Shown here in pieces: positions 24,796-34,279 of a stretch of DNA of 64,000 bases; position 1 is the stretch's first letter, and the number at the start of each line of letters is the position of its first letter. The notes beneath the pieces were generated by a model. It ran no database searches. It saw only the letters and a program-made list of their open reading frames with translations, and was not told where the DNA came from. This stretch comes from Actibacterium lipolyticum (GTDB lineage Bacteria > Pseudomonadota > Alphaproteobacteria > Rhodobacterales > Rhodobacteraceae), in assembly GCF_900184935.1 (NCBI RefSeq), contig NZ_FXYE01000004.1, forward strand, positions 1-64,000, read 5' to 3'. Position numbers and translations under genes: made by a program.

Positions 24796-26877
24796 ATGAA
24801 AAAGCGTGCAATCGCGAAGCTGTTGGGCGGTGCCTGCATCGCATCAACACTTGCGCCACTGGCTTTTGCACAAGCCGTCGAAAACCCCGAAACAATCGAA
24901 CTTGCCCCGATCGTCGTGACGGGCGAAGTTTTCACGCGCAATCTGGATAAGACGGCGACGTCGGTCACCGTGGTGACGGAAGACGAGCTTGAGAACGAGG
25001 TTGAAAACGACTCTATAGCAGATGCGATTTTGGACGTGCCCAACGTGCTGTATTCCGCCACTGGCGGGCAGGGGGGTGCGCCAACGATCCGTGGTCAAGA
25101 CGCAGAGGGGCCGAATTCGGGTGCCAACGCGTTTTTGGGCGGCACCTCGCCCCGCGCGGCGGTTAACGTGGATGGTCACTACCTCAGCTATAACGAGCTG
25201 GTCTTCAGCTCGACCTCGGCATGGGATGTCGACAGCATAGAGGTGTTCCGCGGCCCGCAGAATAGTGCGCAGGGTGCGAACAGCATCGCGGGTGCCATCG
25301 TGGTGAACACCAAAGACCCGACCTTCGTGCGCGAAGGTGCGGCGCAGCTTCAGTTCGGCTCTAACGACATGAAACGTGCGTCATTGGCCGTTTCGGGCCC
25401 GCTGTCGGATCAGGTCGCTGCACGCCTGTCGTTGGATTATTACGGCCGCTCGAATTACATCGACTATACCAACCCAAGCTTCGTCGAAGGCGCGACCAAT
25501 CTGGACCAAGAGGCCAAGACAGCGCGGTTTAAGCTGCTGTGGCAGCCGACCGACATGCCAGAGCTGGAAGCCAAGCTGACCTTTTCGCACACCGACACAA
25601 ACCGCCCCACATGGGAGGCCGCGACCGAACCGTTCGAAGATCTGGAAAGTATCGCAAGCGCGAACCCCAGCTGGCGGCAGCGTACCGACACCGCGATTGC
25701 CGATGTCAGCTATGACCTGACCGGTGCCGTGACGATCACCAACAAGCTGCAATATTCCGAGATGCTGACCGACCGCGTGACCGAACCGGTAACCAGTGGC
25801 ACAGCGCAGATCGATCAGACCAATTTGTCCAACGAAACCCGCGTGACCTTTGGTGATGACGTGTCGGTGTTTAGTGGGGTTGCCGGTCTGTACATGTCTG
25901 AGACAGAGTCGGACGAAATGCTGAATCTGGGTGCGATGTCTATCTATGACGACACCAAGACCAGCCTGGGCCTGTTTACAGAAATGAACTGGCGCTTTGC
26001 CGATCGTTGGACCCTGACAGGTGGTCTGCGGTATCAGCGTGACCGGATTCAACGCGACGGTGTCTCTAGCCTTGCGAACAATGATCTGAACTATGACCAG
26101 ACGTTCGAAGAATGGCTGCCGAAACTGGCGCTTGCATATGAACTGTCTGACAACACCACCATCGGTGCGCAGGTCAGCAAGGGTTATACCCCGGGCGGCG
26201 TTACCCTCAATATTGCGTCGATGGAATACGTGACCTTTGAGAAAGAAACCGCGTTGAACTATGAGCTGTTCGGCCGGGCGCATTTGCTAGAGGATCGGCT
26301 GTTCCTGAATGCCAACCTTTTCTACACGGACTATTCCGACGCGCAGCGGTATGTCGTCACAAACCTTCCTGAAAACCTTGGTTATGCGGTTACGGTTAAC
26401 GCTGAAAAGGCCCGTGCCTATGGGATGGAATTCAGCGCGGATTACATGGCGCGCGATAATCTGCGTCTGACGGGTGGTTTGGGTCTGTTGAAGACCGAGA
26501 TTAACAAGTTCCGCAGTGCCGCCGCCGATTATCAGGGTAACGAATTCGGGCGTTCCCCGGACTTTACGCTAAGTGTTGGCGCCGAATGGGACATCACGCC
26601 GGATCTGCGGTTCAGCGCTCAGGTGAAACATACGGACGGGTACTATTCCGACGACACGAATGACGAGACGACGCAGATCGATGCGTTCACTGTCGCCAAT
26701 GCGCGGATTGCCTATTCACCGCGCGATAATTTGGAACTGTTCGGGTATGTGAACAACATTTTCGACGATCATTCCGAAACCTATATTCGTCTGACACGCG
26801 CACGCCCGGCAAGCTATTACGAAGCGACCACCGTGACCCCGCGTGAATTCGGTCTTGGGCTTAAGGTCAACTTCTGA
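24796..26877 (+). CDS. TonB-dependent outer-membrane receptor for a metal chelate
   Basis: 693 residues. Signal peptide at 1-26 (ACIASTLAPLAFAQA). The plug domain starts with IELAPIVVTGE, a TonB-box-like segment, and includes IRGQDAEGPNSGANAFLGG and VEVFRGPQ-type IEVFRGPQNSAQGANSIAGAIVV. The rest is a 22-strand barrel ending in aromatic Phe (LGLKVNF). It takes a ligand across the outer membrane using TonB-ExbBD energy. Siderophores are the usual ligands and the FecBCDE-type importer converges on it. The terminator at 26904 closes the transcription unit. Ligand unknown. Confidence 0.92.
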   Translation: MKKRAIAKLLGGACIASTLAPLAFAQAVENPETIELAPIVVTGEVFTRNLDKTATSVTVVTEDELENEVENDSIADAILDVPNVLYSATGGQGGAPTIRGQDAEGPNSGANAFLGGTSPRAAVNVDGHYLSYNELVFSSTSAWDVDSIEVFRGPQNSAQGANSIAGAIVVNTKDPTFVREGAAQLQFGSNDMKRASLAVSGPLSDQVAARLSLDYYGRSNYIDYTNPSFVEGATNLDQEAKTARFKLLWQPTDMPELEAKLTFSHTDTNRPTWEAATEPFEDLESIASANPSWRQRTDTAIADVSYDLTGAVTITNKLQYSEMLTDRVTEPVTSGTAQIDQTNLSNETRVTFGDDVSVFSGVAGLYMSETESDEMLNLGAMSIYDDTKTSLGLFTEMNWRFADRWTLTGGLRYQRDRIQRDGVSSLANNDLNYDQTFEEWLPKLALAYELSDNTTIGAQVSKGYTPGGVTLNIASMEYVTFEKETALNYELFGRAHLLEDRLFLNANLFYTDYSDAQRYVVTNLPENLGYAVTVNAEKARAYGMEFSADYMARDNLRLTGGLGLLKTEINKFRSAAADYQGNEFGRSPDFTLSVGAEWDITPDLRFSAQVKHTDGYYSDDTNDETTQIDAFTVANARIAYSPRDNLELFGYVNNIFDDHSETYIRLTRARPASYYEATTVTPREFGLGLKVNF

Positions 26878-26903
26878 CCTTAACAGCCATGAAGCAAATG
26901 ACG

Positions 26904-26930
26904 GCGGGCCAGAAACGGCCCGCTGTTTTC
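26904..26930 (+). terminator. Rho-independent terminator of the TonB receptor gene
   Basis: GCGGGCC-agaaac-GGCCCGC stem (7 bp, perfect) followed by TGTTTTC, 27 bp after the stop. It sits between convergent genes. Confidence 0.75.
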
Positions 26931-27894
26931 ATTTCTGGGCGACCCAATCGGCCACAGCATCCAGCGTGTGTTCGGCGCTGGCCAATGTGGGCGTGGTCAC
27001 CCGCGCGGAATCAAGGAACAGCACACGACCTTCGCGCGCGGGTTTCAGGAAACGCGCCCACCCCGGCGCGATTTTATCCAACCGGTCGCGGATCGCGGGG
27101 GCGTCGCGGGCTTCGTTCATATAGCTGTTCATCACGATCAGCACGTCGGGGTTCAATCGCATAAAAGACTCGGCACTGATGGGTGCGGCGAAGTTAGAGC
27201 CCAACCCGTTGATCGCCCCCGCGCCTGTCAGGGTATCGCGGTGCAGGCCCAGATCTTCGATCGCTTGGACCATGCCCGACATCTCTCCGACAAGGTTGAT
27301 CTGGTCGTGGATGATGACCGCCAGATAGGATTTGCCCTTTGGGTCGAATGGGAGTGCTTCGCGGGTGCGTTCCAGCCGCGCGTCGTATTGCGACCGACGG
27401 GTCTCAAACGCATCCTGATGGCCCAAAAGTGCCGCCAGCGCCGCTTGGGTTTCGATGCCGCGCACCCGTCCGGTGCCAGTATTTTGAAGGTACACCGGCG
27501 CGACCGAAGACAGGCGCGCTGCCTTGTCGGCATCGTATTCGGTGCCAAGAATAAGATCGGGCTTCAGGGCGCGCAGCTTTTCAAGGTCGATATTGCCGAA
27601 CGGCCCGATCCCGGCGGGCGGATGCGCGGGGGCACGTTCCCCCAGAACGGTTTGCGGAAAATTCACTGCTGTCATCACTTGGCCATCGTCGCTTCGCCCA
27701 TAGCTGCCCAGAACCTCAATCCCCAGATCGAACAAGGGTAGGCCCAGCATTGGTTCGTGCAACACCACGATCCGCGTGGACGTATCGGGGATTGTGACCG
27801 TCCGGCCAGTGGCATCGGTCACGTCGTGCTGTTGAGGATCAGCTGCGGCGGGAAGCGCCATTAGCAAGGCGCAGAGCAAGGGGAAAAGTCGCAT
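26929..27894 (-). CDS. Periplasmic iron-chelate/siderophore-binding protein (FecB/BtuF-like)
   Basis: 321 residues from ATG 27894; GAAAGG stands 7 bases upstream, and an in-frame ATG at 27909 overlaps the permease. Signal peptide LFPLLCALLMALPAAADP. Cluster-A-type binding fold: HDVTDATGRTVTIPDTSTRIVVLH, then LRALKPDLILG and the long connecting helix ETQAALAALLGHQDAF. It delivers the ligand to the permease pair. It is the last gene of a tightly overlapping operon (ATPase, permease, permease, binding protein), which is the reverse of the common order. Confidence 0.9.
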   Translation of the reverse strand: MRLFPLLCALLMALPAAADPQQHDVTDATGRTVTIPDTSTRIVVLHEPMLGLPLFDLGIEVLGSYGRSDDGQVMTAVNFPQTVLGERAPAHPPAGIGPFGNIDLEKLRALKPDLILGTEYDADKAARLSSVAPVYLQNTGTGRVRGIETQAALAALLGHQDAFETRRSQYDARLERTREALPFDPKGKSYLAVIIHDQINLVGEMSGMVQAIEDLGLHRDTLTGAGAINGLGSNFAAPISAESFMRLNPDVLIVMNSYMNEARDAPAIRDRLDKIAPGWARFLKPAREGRVLFLDSARVTTPTLASAEHTLDAVADWVAQK

Positions 27895-27905
27895 TGCGGT
27901 GCCTT

Positions 27906-28973
27906 TCATGTCGACAAGGAATGGATGCGCAGCGCCCTTAGGCGCAGGGCGATGATGAACAGGGGAACGCCAAGGATTGTTAGGCTTAGCCCGATTGGCA
28001 GCGCGGCCTGCACCAGCCCGGCGCGGGTCAGGATATCGGCGCTTATAACAAGCAACCCGCCGGTCATACCCGATAGCAGCAACCGCGCGCGGCCGCTGGC
28101 CGGTGACAGAAAGCTGGCCAGATGCGGGGCCATGACGCCCAGAAAGATCAGCGGCCCCACCGCCGTAACCGCAGCTGAATTCAGCAGCACGGCGGCCACC
28201 AAAATTGCAGGCTGTGCCCGCGACAGACCCACGCCAAGCGATAAGGCCCGCGGCGCCCCCAGATCCAGCGCCCGCAAAACCGGCCCGGCCAGCCAGATCA
28301 CCGGCAAGCTAAGCGCGCACCATGGCAGGATGGCAGCGGTGCGCGGCCAACTTGCGCTGAACAGCGATCCCGACATCCAGCTTGCGAGCGCGTAAGAGGT
28401 TTCGGGCGGCGCATAAAGGATCAGGATTGACGACACCGACGACAGGACGGTTTCCACCGCAATCCCGATCAACAGGATGGCCAAGCCGCCGGATCTGTCA
28501 GTTCCGGCAAGCAGGCCAAGAATGGCTGCAACGCCCAACCCGCCGACCAACGCGGCCAGTGGGATGAATCCCGTTGGGGCATTGGGGGCAAAGACCAGCA
28601 CCAGCATGATCGTGACCATCGCGCCCTGACTTAGCCCCAGCAGCCCGGGATCGGCCAGCGGATTGCGGGCCAGCGATTGCAACATCGCGCCGGTCACCGC
28701 CACGCACCACCCGGCCATGAACCCGATCGCAATGCGTGGGGCGCGGACCTCAATTATCGCAAACAGTTGGTCCCCCGATAACTCGCCACCGGAAAGTGCG
28801 CGGACCAGATCGCCAGTGGAAATCTGCGCATGGCCCAGCATCAGCGCGGCAATTGCCAGCATCGCCGCCGTGACAGCCAAACCAACCGCCGCGATTAGGT
28901 TGCCCAGCCGTATTTGCAACCCGCTGTTCAGCCGCAGGATACGGCGACCATCAAGGGCGCGTGCGGCCTTCAT
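27906..28973 (-). CDS. FecCD-family ABC permease
   Basis: 355 residues, about nine to ten membrane helices. FecCD hallmarks: GAMLQSLARNPLADPGLLGLSQGA (plug between helices), GAPRALSLGVGLSR and GPLIFLGVMAPHLASFL. It forms a heterodimer with the permease encoded just upstream; the ATGA overlaps on both sides show translational coupling. Residues 1-25 are a basic cytoplasmic extension. Confidence 0.92.
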   Translation of the reverse strand: MKAARALDGRRILRLNSGLQIRLGNLIAAVGLAVTAAMLAIAALMLGHAQISTGDLVRALSGGELSGDQLFAIIEVRAPRIAIGFMAGWCVAVTGAMLQSLARNPLADPGLLGLSQGAMVTIMLVLVFAPNAPTGFIPLAALVGGLGVAAILGLLAGTDRSGGLAILLIGIAVETVLSSVSSILILYAPPETSYALASWMSGSLFSASWPRTAAILPWCALSLPVIWLAGPVLRALDLGAPRALSLGVGLSRAQPAILVAAVLLNSAAVTAVGPLIFLGVMAPHLASFLSPASGRARLLLSGMTGGLLVISADILTRAGLVQAALPIGLSLTILGVPLFIIALRLRALRIHSLST

Positions 28974-29995
28974 ACTGGCCGCTCCGCGCCGGGGCGCAGA
29001 TAGACCCGCTTTACGATCACCGCAAAGACCACGCCGCCCAGCAGGTCCAGCACAATACCTGTGTGAAGGATATAAGGGAGGAACAACGTCCGCGCGCCAA
29101 GGTCAGCCAACAGGCAAAGCGTTGCACCCATCAGCGCGCAGACTGGCAACAACATCCGCATTGATGCGCCCACCAGCGGGCGGGCGATATGGGGCACCAC
29201 CAATCCGACAAAACCCACCGGCCCGCAGATCGCCACCGCCGAAGCCGCCGCCAGCGCAACCGCCCCAAGTGCGGCACGTGTGACCAACGCCACACGCACC
29301 CCGGCCGAGGCCGCCTTGTCATGGCCAAGCTGGATCAGCGTCAGGGGGCGCGCCAGCACCATAAGCAGCAAAAATGCAAACGCGCCAGCCCACCAAAACG
29401 CATACAGCCTGTCGGCATAAACGTGGTTGATATTGCCCGCGATCCATCCCAGCAGGTCCGACCGACGTTGCGGATCGGCCAGAAGCACGGCGTTGGTAAC
29501 ACCCACCAACAGCATTGAAACCAAGGCCCCCGACAGGATCAATGCCAGCCCGCGCGGATCGCGTGACAAACCGGTCAGGCGGGCCACGCCAAAGCTAAGC
29601 CAAAACCCAGCCGCCCCACCAGCAAAGGCCGCCAGGCCCTGCGCCCAAAGGCCAAGCCCAAACAGTTGACTGCCCAGAACGACGGCCAGCGCGGCGCCAG
29701 CATTGATACCCAGTGTTGCAGGTGCGGCCAGCGGATTTCGTGTTAGCCCTTGCAGCACGACACCCGCCACAGCCATCGCCGCGCCAGCGTATGCCGCAAT
29801 CAGCGCGCGCGGCAGTCGTTGCAGCCGCAGCACTGTGTGGTCGTAAGAGTCCGGATCAAACCGAAACAGGGCGGCGGCAATATCCGGCAGGGGGATCAAG
29901 CTGACCCCAATGGCAAGATGCGCGGCCAATGCGCCGAACAAGGCCAGCATTGCGGCGGCCAAACCGACAAATCGCATGGGGAGCGGTCGGTTCAT
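28970..29995 (-). CDS. FecCD-family ABC permease, second subunit
   Basis: 341 residues with the same architecture: GVVLQGLTRNPLAAPATLGINAGAAL at about 70-95, the coupling helix region GHDKAASAGVRVALVTR and GPVGFVGLVVPHIARPLVG near the C-terminus. It is the partner of the adjacent permease; the two are divergent enough to be a true heterodimer rather than a recent duplication. Overlaps the ATPase gene by four bases. Confidence 0.92.
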   Translation of the reverse strand: MNRPLPMRFVGLAAAMLALFGALAAHLAIGVSLIPLPDIAAALFRFDPDSYDHTVLRLQRLPRALIAAYAGAAMAVAGVVLQGLTRNPLAAPATLGINAGAALAVVLGSQLFGLGLWAQGLAAFAGGAAGFWLSFGVARLTGLSRDPRGLALILSGALVSMLLVGVTNAVLLADPQRRSDLLGWIAGNINHVYADRLYAFWWAGAFAFLLLMVLARPLTLIQLGHDKAASAGVRVALVTRAALGAVALAAASAVAICGPVGFVGLVVPHIARPLVGASMRMLLPVCALMGATLCLLADLGARTLFLPYILHTGIVLDLLGGVVFAVIVKRVYLRPGAERPV

Positions 29996-30771
29996 GGCTG
30001 CGCGGGAGCCGAGTCAGGAAGGCAAACAAGCCGTCCGTTGCGTGTGAAAATGTCGGCCTGCATGCCGAAAACCCGCGCCACGTTGTCGGGGGTGATCGTC
30101 TCGTCCACAGGCCCCGACGCGGACACGCGCCCGTCGCGCATCAGCACAATGTCATCGGCAAAGGTTGCCGCCAAATTCAGGTCGTGCAGGACGCAGATGA
30201 CGGTGCGCCCTTGTTGGCGTGCCAGATCGGACATCAACGAAAGCACGGCGTATTGGTGGGTCATGTCGATGTGGTTCACTGGCTCGTCCATCAAGATGCA
30301 GGGGGCATCCTGCGCCAGCAACATCGCGATCCACGCCCGCTGACGCTGGCCGCCAGACAGCACGCTCATCCGGCGATGGGCCATGTCTTCCAGACCCACG
30401 GCCTTTAACGCGTCTTGAAACAGGCTGCGGTCATCGTCCGAAGGGCCGCCCATCAGGCCATATCGGGCGTGCCCGGCAAGTTCGATGACCTCGCCCACGG
30501 TCATGTAATCAGGGCAATGGTTTTCCTGCGGCAAGTAGGCCGCGCGCCGCGCCAAGGTGCGCCGAGGAAGTGTATGTATCGGCGTGCCGTCCAAATTTAC
30601 GATTCCGCCGTCAACGGGGATCAAACCCATGACCGCGCTTAGCAGCGTTGATTTCCCACAGCCGTTGGGGCCTGCGATGGCGGTGAAACGTCCGGCCTTA
30701 AACCGCGCCGACACGCCGTCCAGAACCGGGGTCGCTCCGTACGAGACGGTGACTTCGTTTACATCCAACAC
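29992..30771 (-). CDS. Iron-chelate ABC transporter ATP-binding protein (FecE-like)
   Basis: 259 residues. Walker A GPNGCGKSTLLSA at about 36-48, Q-loop in YLPQENHCPDY, signature LSGGQRQRAWIAM and Walker B CILMDEPVNHID, then the switch His in CVLHDLNLAA. It powers the permease pair. It is the first gene of the import operon and divergent from the flavin monooxygenase gene (107-bp shared gap), so both may answer to one signal. Confidence 0.93.
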   Translation of the reverse strand: MLDVNEVTVSYGATPVLDGVSARFKAGRFTAIAGPNGCGKSTLLSAVMGLIPVDGGIVNLDGTPIHTLPRRTLARRAAYLPQENHCPDYMTVGEVIELAGHARYGLMGGPSDDDRSLFQDALKAVGLEDMAHRRMSVLSGGQRQRAWIAMLLAQDAPCILMDEPVNHIDMTHQYAVLSLMSDLARQQGRTVICVLHDLNLAATFADDIVLMRDGRVSASGPVDETITPDNVARVFGMQADIFTRNGRLVCLPDSAPAQP

Positions 30772-30878
30772 CGCGCGTTCCCTACGTTAAAACTTGCCTG
30801 CACGGTAAATCATAGTAAAAAGGTCAGCAATTCGAAAATGAGCCGCTGCGGCCCCATGACAGGTGAAAAGGTGCCCTA

Positions 30879-32180
30879 ATGACTGGCAAACTTCGGATCG
30901 GTATGTCCCTGTCGCCAACTTGGCTAAGCGGAGAGGCATGGCGCCGCCCCGATAGCGGGGTCAACAATCTGTTTTCACCAGAGTTTTACGTGGATATCGC
31001 CCAACGGGCAGAGGCGGCGAAATTAGATTTCGTGTTTCGGCCAGACACGCTGTTCCTGAACCCGGCCGCGCTGGAAACGGGTCCCGGATTTGCCAGCCTT
31101 GACCCGACGCTGCTGTTGGCCGCCATCGCGAAAGAAACATCGCATATCGGGCTGCTTTCGACCGTCTCTACGACCTTTTTGCCGCCTTACGTGGTGGCGC
31201 GGCAGTTGATGTCGCTGCATTGGCTTAGCGGCGGGCGCGCGGGGTGGAATATTGTCACCGCGCTGGACGGTAATCGCAATTTCGGACAACAACACATGCC
31301 GCCCGCCGATCAGCGATATGCCCGCGCGGCAGAATTCACCGAAGTGGTGCGCGCCCTGTGGGACAGTTTCCCCAACGATGCGCTGCGGATTGATCGCGCG
31401 GCGGGGCGTTTTGCCGACCCAGCGCAAGTTCAGCCGATCAACCATCAGGGCGCCCATTTCACCGTCGAAGGGCCGCTGAACTTGCCCAGCTATAAAGACG
31501 CGCGCGTTCCGTTGGTTCAGGCAGGGGCATCCGGGCCTGGGCGTGATTTCGCGGCCTCAGTTTCGGATGCGATCTTTGCGTCGACCCCTGATATGCAGGC
31601 CGCCATTGATCTGCGCAAAGATTTGCGCGACCGCGCCGCGGGCATTGGCCGAAGTGCAGGGGATATTCGGCTGTTACCCGGCCTTAGCCTGTATCTGGCC
31701 CCCACCCGGAAAGAGGCGCGCGAATTGTTTCTGGACACGCATGCGCGCAACACCCGTGCACAGCGGATTGCGAATGTGTTGGCAATGACGGGGCTTGATC
31801 TAACCGAATGGCCGGGTGATCGCCCGATCACCGCCAAGGACCTGCCGCCCGCCCCGGAAAACCCGCGCAGCCGGACCCATTCGAACCTGCTGCGCCGGAT
31901 GATAGAGCGTGACGCGCCCACGCCCGATGCACTGTTGGAACGGCCAGAGGTCATCGGTTCGGCCCATTGGCAGGTTATCGGGACTGTTGGTGATGCTGTC
32001 GATGCGATCCGCCAATGGGCCGAGGCAGGCGCGATTGACGGGTTTGTCTGTGTGCCCGGCGGGTCAGTGACATCAATGCACCTGTCGCTGGACGAGGTCA
32101 TACCCGCCCTAAGCGATCTGGGATTGTTCCGCCGCGACTATACCGCCACGACCTTATTGGGGCTCCTGACAGAAGAATAA
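30879..32180 (+). CDS. NtaA/SnaA/DszA-family FMN-dependent monooxygenase
   Basis: 433 residues from ATG 30879 (AAAAGG 7 bases upstream). A bacterial-luciferase-like TIM barrel of the NtaA subgroup: MSLSPTWLSGEAWRRPDSG, LLSTVSTTFLPPYVVARQLMSLHWLSGGRAGWNIVT split over two strands, RYARAAEFTEVVRALWDSF and VQAGASGPGRDFAA. The subgroup oxidises aminopolycarboxylates (NTA, EDTA) or sulfur compounds with reduced flavin from a separate reductase, which is not seen here. Divergence from the FecE-like ATPase suggests it acts on the imported chelator. Substrate is inference. Confidence 0.85.
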   Translation: MTGKLRIGMSLSPTWLSGEAWRRPDSGVNNLFSPEFYVDIAQRAEAAKLDFVFRPDTLFLNPAALETGPGFASLDPTLLLAAIAKETSHIGLLSTVSTTFLPPYVVARQLMSLHWLSGGRAGWNIVTALDGNRNFGQQHMPPADQRYARAAEFTEVVRALWDSFPNDALRIDRAAGRFADPAQVQPINHQGAHFTVEGPLNLPSYKDARVPLVQAGASGPGRDFAASVSDAIFASTPDMQAAIDLRKDLRDRAAGIGRSAGDIRLLPGLSLYLAPTRKEARELFLDTHARNTRAQRIANVLAMTGLDLTEWPGDRPITAKDLPPAPENPRSRTHSNLLRRMIERDAPTPDALLERPEVIGSAHWQVIGTVGDAVDAIRQWAEAGAIDGFVCVPGGSVTSMHLSLDEVIPALSDLGLFRRDYTATTLLGLLTEE

Positions 32181-32303
32181 GGCGCACCAAAGAGGGGGCT
32201 TAGGTGTTTGCGAACACAATATGTTCATTTTTCCCCAGTTGCCGATTGGGGGAATTTAAGCACTTTAAGGCCATGAAATTATCCCCTTACGGAGTTTAAC
32301 GTT

Positions 32304-32879
32304 ATGAAACACCTCGCCCTTGCCGCAGCGCTTGTCGCCGCGACGGCCACTTCCGCCCTTGCAGCGCCTCAGAAATACGTTCTGGACGCAAGCCACAGCC
32401 AAGTGATCTTTTCTTACAATCACTTTGGGTTTTCGACCACTCACGGCATGTTCTCGGGCTTTGAGGGCGAAATCATGTTCGATCAGGAAGATCCAGCGGC
32501 ATCGTCCGTTACGGTTTCCATGCCTGTGAAATCCATGTTTACCGGTTGGGAACAGCGCGACGGTCACTTTATGTCCGAAGACTTTTTCGGCGCGGAAGAT
32601 ACTGATCTGGTTACTTTCACATCGACCAGCATCGAAGTGACAGGCGACAATACCGCCAAAATCACCGGCGATCTGTCGATGAACGATGTGGTGAAATCGG
32701 TCGTTCTGGACGCCAAGCTGAACGGCAGCGCCGATCACCCAATGCAGCAAAAACCTTGGGCTGGCTTTGACGCGACGACGACGCTGAAGCGTTCAGATTT
32801 CAACCTTGGCGCATTTGCACCAGCGGTAAGCGACGAAGTTGAGGTGATGATTTCGATCGAAGCTGGTCTGGCCGACTAA
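32304..32879 (+). CDS. YceI-family periplasmic lipocalin-fold protein
   Basis: 191 residues. Signal peptide 1-21 (LAAALVAATATSALA). YceI pattern: YVLDASHSQVIFSYNHFGFS, then FSGFEGEIMFD and the middle ITGDLSMNDVVKSVVLDA, ending in a strand with DEVEVMISIEA. YceI proteins bind isoprenoids or similar lipids in the periplasm. A strong terminator follows. The neighbouring minus-strand gene also carries a YceI domain, so the pair probably forms one functional unit. Confidence 0.9.
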   Translation: MKHLALAAALVAATATSALAAPQKYVLDASHSQVIFSYNHFGFSTTHGMFSGFEGEIMFDQEDPAASSVTVSMPVKSMFTGWEQRDGHFMSEDFFGAEDTDLVTFTSTSIEVTGDNTAKITGDLSMNDVVKSVVLDAKLNGSADHPMQQKPWAGFDATTTLKRSDFNLGAFAPAVSDEVEVMISIEAGLAD

Positions 32880-32902
32880 ACCCGCAGTAACCAAACAGCA
32901 TG

Positions 32903-32931
32903 AAAGCCGCCCATTACGGGCGGCTTTTTTT
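32903..32931 (+). terminator. Rho-independent terminator after YceI gene
   Basis: AAAGCCGCCC-attac-GGGCGGCTTT, 10-bp perfect stem followed by T's. It sits between convergent genes and can serve both strands. Confidence 0.85.
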
Positions 32932-32943
32932 GTTAGGTGCGGC

Positions 32944-34146
32944 CTATTGGGTGCGCACTGCGGTAAGGTTCACGGTTACCTCTACCGGGAAAGCGAGCGA
33001 GCTTTCGTCGGCATAGTTATTACCGATAGCAAAGTCGCGCCGATCCAGCGTGGTTTTCCCTGACATGGTTGCGGTGTCACCTTCGATGGTTAAGTCAAAC
33101 AGCAAGGTCACAGGCATTTCTTGCCCTTTCAGGGTAAGCGTTCCATCGGCGGCATAGCCCGCCTCGTGCGGTTCTATTGTTGCGTTAAAGGTGGCTGTGG
33201 CGAAGGTGGCCGCATCAAAGAAATCGGGGCCAAGCGCCTGCGAGGTGACAGACCCCAGTGTCAGGCTTGGGATCGAAATTTCCACCGTTACATCGCCGTG
33301 CACGCCGTTGGTGGCCTGTTCGGTAAAATTGATCGCGGCGGTCCAGTCGGTGAACGACCCGTCAACGGTGCTTCCGAATTGGTGTATCTGAATGCCCAGC
33401 GTGCCGTCCTGAACCGTCCATCCGCTGTCAACGCTTGCCAGTTGTGGCTGTGCGGTAACTGGATCATCATGGTGCGAGAGGAGGCCCATCGCGGCGCCGA
33501 TCCCAATTGCCAGAACATAGACAAAAACGGCGGCGATACGCGGGGCGTGATGCGTGGTGTGGGGTGATGTCTGCGGCGCTTCTTTGGTGGCGAACCACAT
33601 ACGTTTCAGTGTCGCGTCACGATCAACAAAATGATGCTTAAGTGCCCCTGCCACATGCAGCAGGATAGACACCAAAAGCACGCGTTCAAAGATGATGTGC
33701 AGCGCCGAAAACGTTTCGGCAAGGTTTTCGGATTTGGGGACAAAAGGTAATTCTTGGCCGAAGGGCCACCAAATCGGCGCGAACCCCGTTGTGGCGGCGT
33801 GGTGTATCCATCCAGTCAGCGGAACCAGAACCAACGCCGCATAAAGCAGCCAATGCACCATCTCTGCCATAAAGGTTTCTGCGGGTTTGTCGGTGTTTAA
33901 AAACCCCGGGCGCGTCTGCGTAAAAGCCCAGAGAATGCGCAGCAGCGCGACAAAAAATACGGTGACACCAAGCGTCTTGTGCAGGGAAAAGAGGAACGCC
34001 TTGCGTGCAAGTGCTTCGGATGTGTCAAAGCCCATATCGTTGGCAATGATCCCCAGCGGGATCAGCGTGATGATCAACAGTGCAGTCAGCCAATGAAATG
34101 CCTTGGAGACAGAGCCGAACCGCTCATTGGTGTTGGAAAGGGGCAT
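32944..34146 (-). CDS. Cytochrome b561 fused to a YceI domain
   Basis: 400 residues. Residues about 8-185 are a four-helix cytochrome b561 with heme-ligand histidines (SKAFHWLTALL, LFSLHKTLG, ALHIIFERVLLVSILLHVAG). A fifth helix (about 203-222, VFVYVLAIGIGAAMGLL) leads to a YceI-like beta-barrel (about 240-400: SGWTVQDGTLGIQIHQFG to VEVTVNL). Such fusions are known in proteobacteria and may pass electrons to or from a lipid-quinone bound in the YceI barrel. Located tail-to-tail with a free YceI gene, 65 bp apart. Confidence 0.9.
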   Translation of the reverse strand: MPLSNTNERFGSVSKAFHWLTALLIITLIPLGIIANDMGFDTSEALARKAFLFSLHKTLGVTVFFVALLRILWAFTQTRPGFLNTDKPAETFMAEMVHWLLYAALVLVPLTGWIHHAATTGFAPIWWPFGQELPFVPKSENLAETFSALHIIFERVLLVSILLHVAGALKHHFVDRDATLKRMWFATKEAPQTSPHTTHHAPRIAAVFVYVLAIGIGAAMGLLSHHDDPVTAQPQLASVDSGWTVQDGTLGIQIHQFGSTVDGSFTDWTAAINFTEQATNGVHGDVTVEISIPSLTLGSVTSQALGPDFFDAATFATATFNATIEPHEAGYAADGTLTLKGQEMPVTLLFDLTIEGDTATMSGKTTLDRRDFAIGNNYADESSLAFPVEVTVNLTAVRTQ

Positions 34147-34279
34147 TGTGGGTATCCTCTAAAACCTGAGCACTGGGTACGGGATACGCCTGCAAGAGCA
34201 ATCCGAAATATACGCACGTAATTTATGCGTATTTAGAGAGTCAGCTGGGGCCCGGTGCCCACCAGCCCAAAACGCGCCT

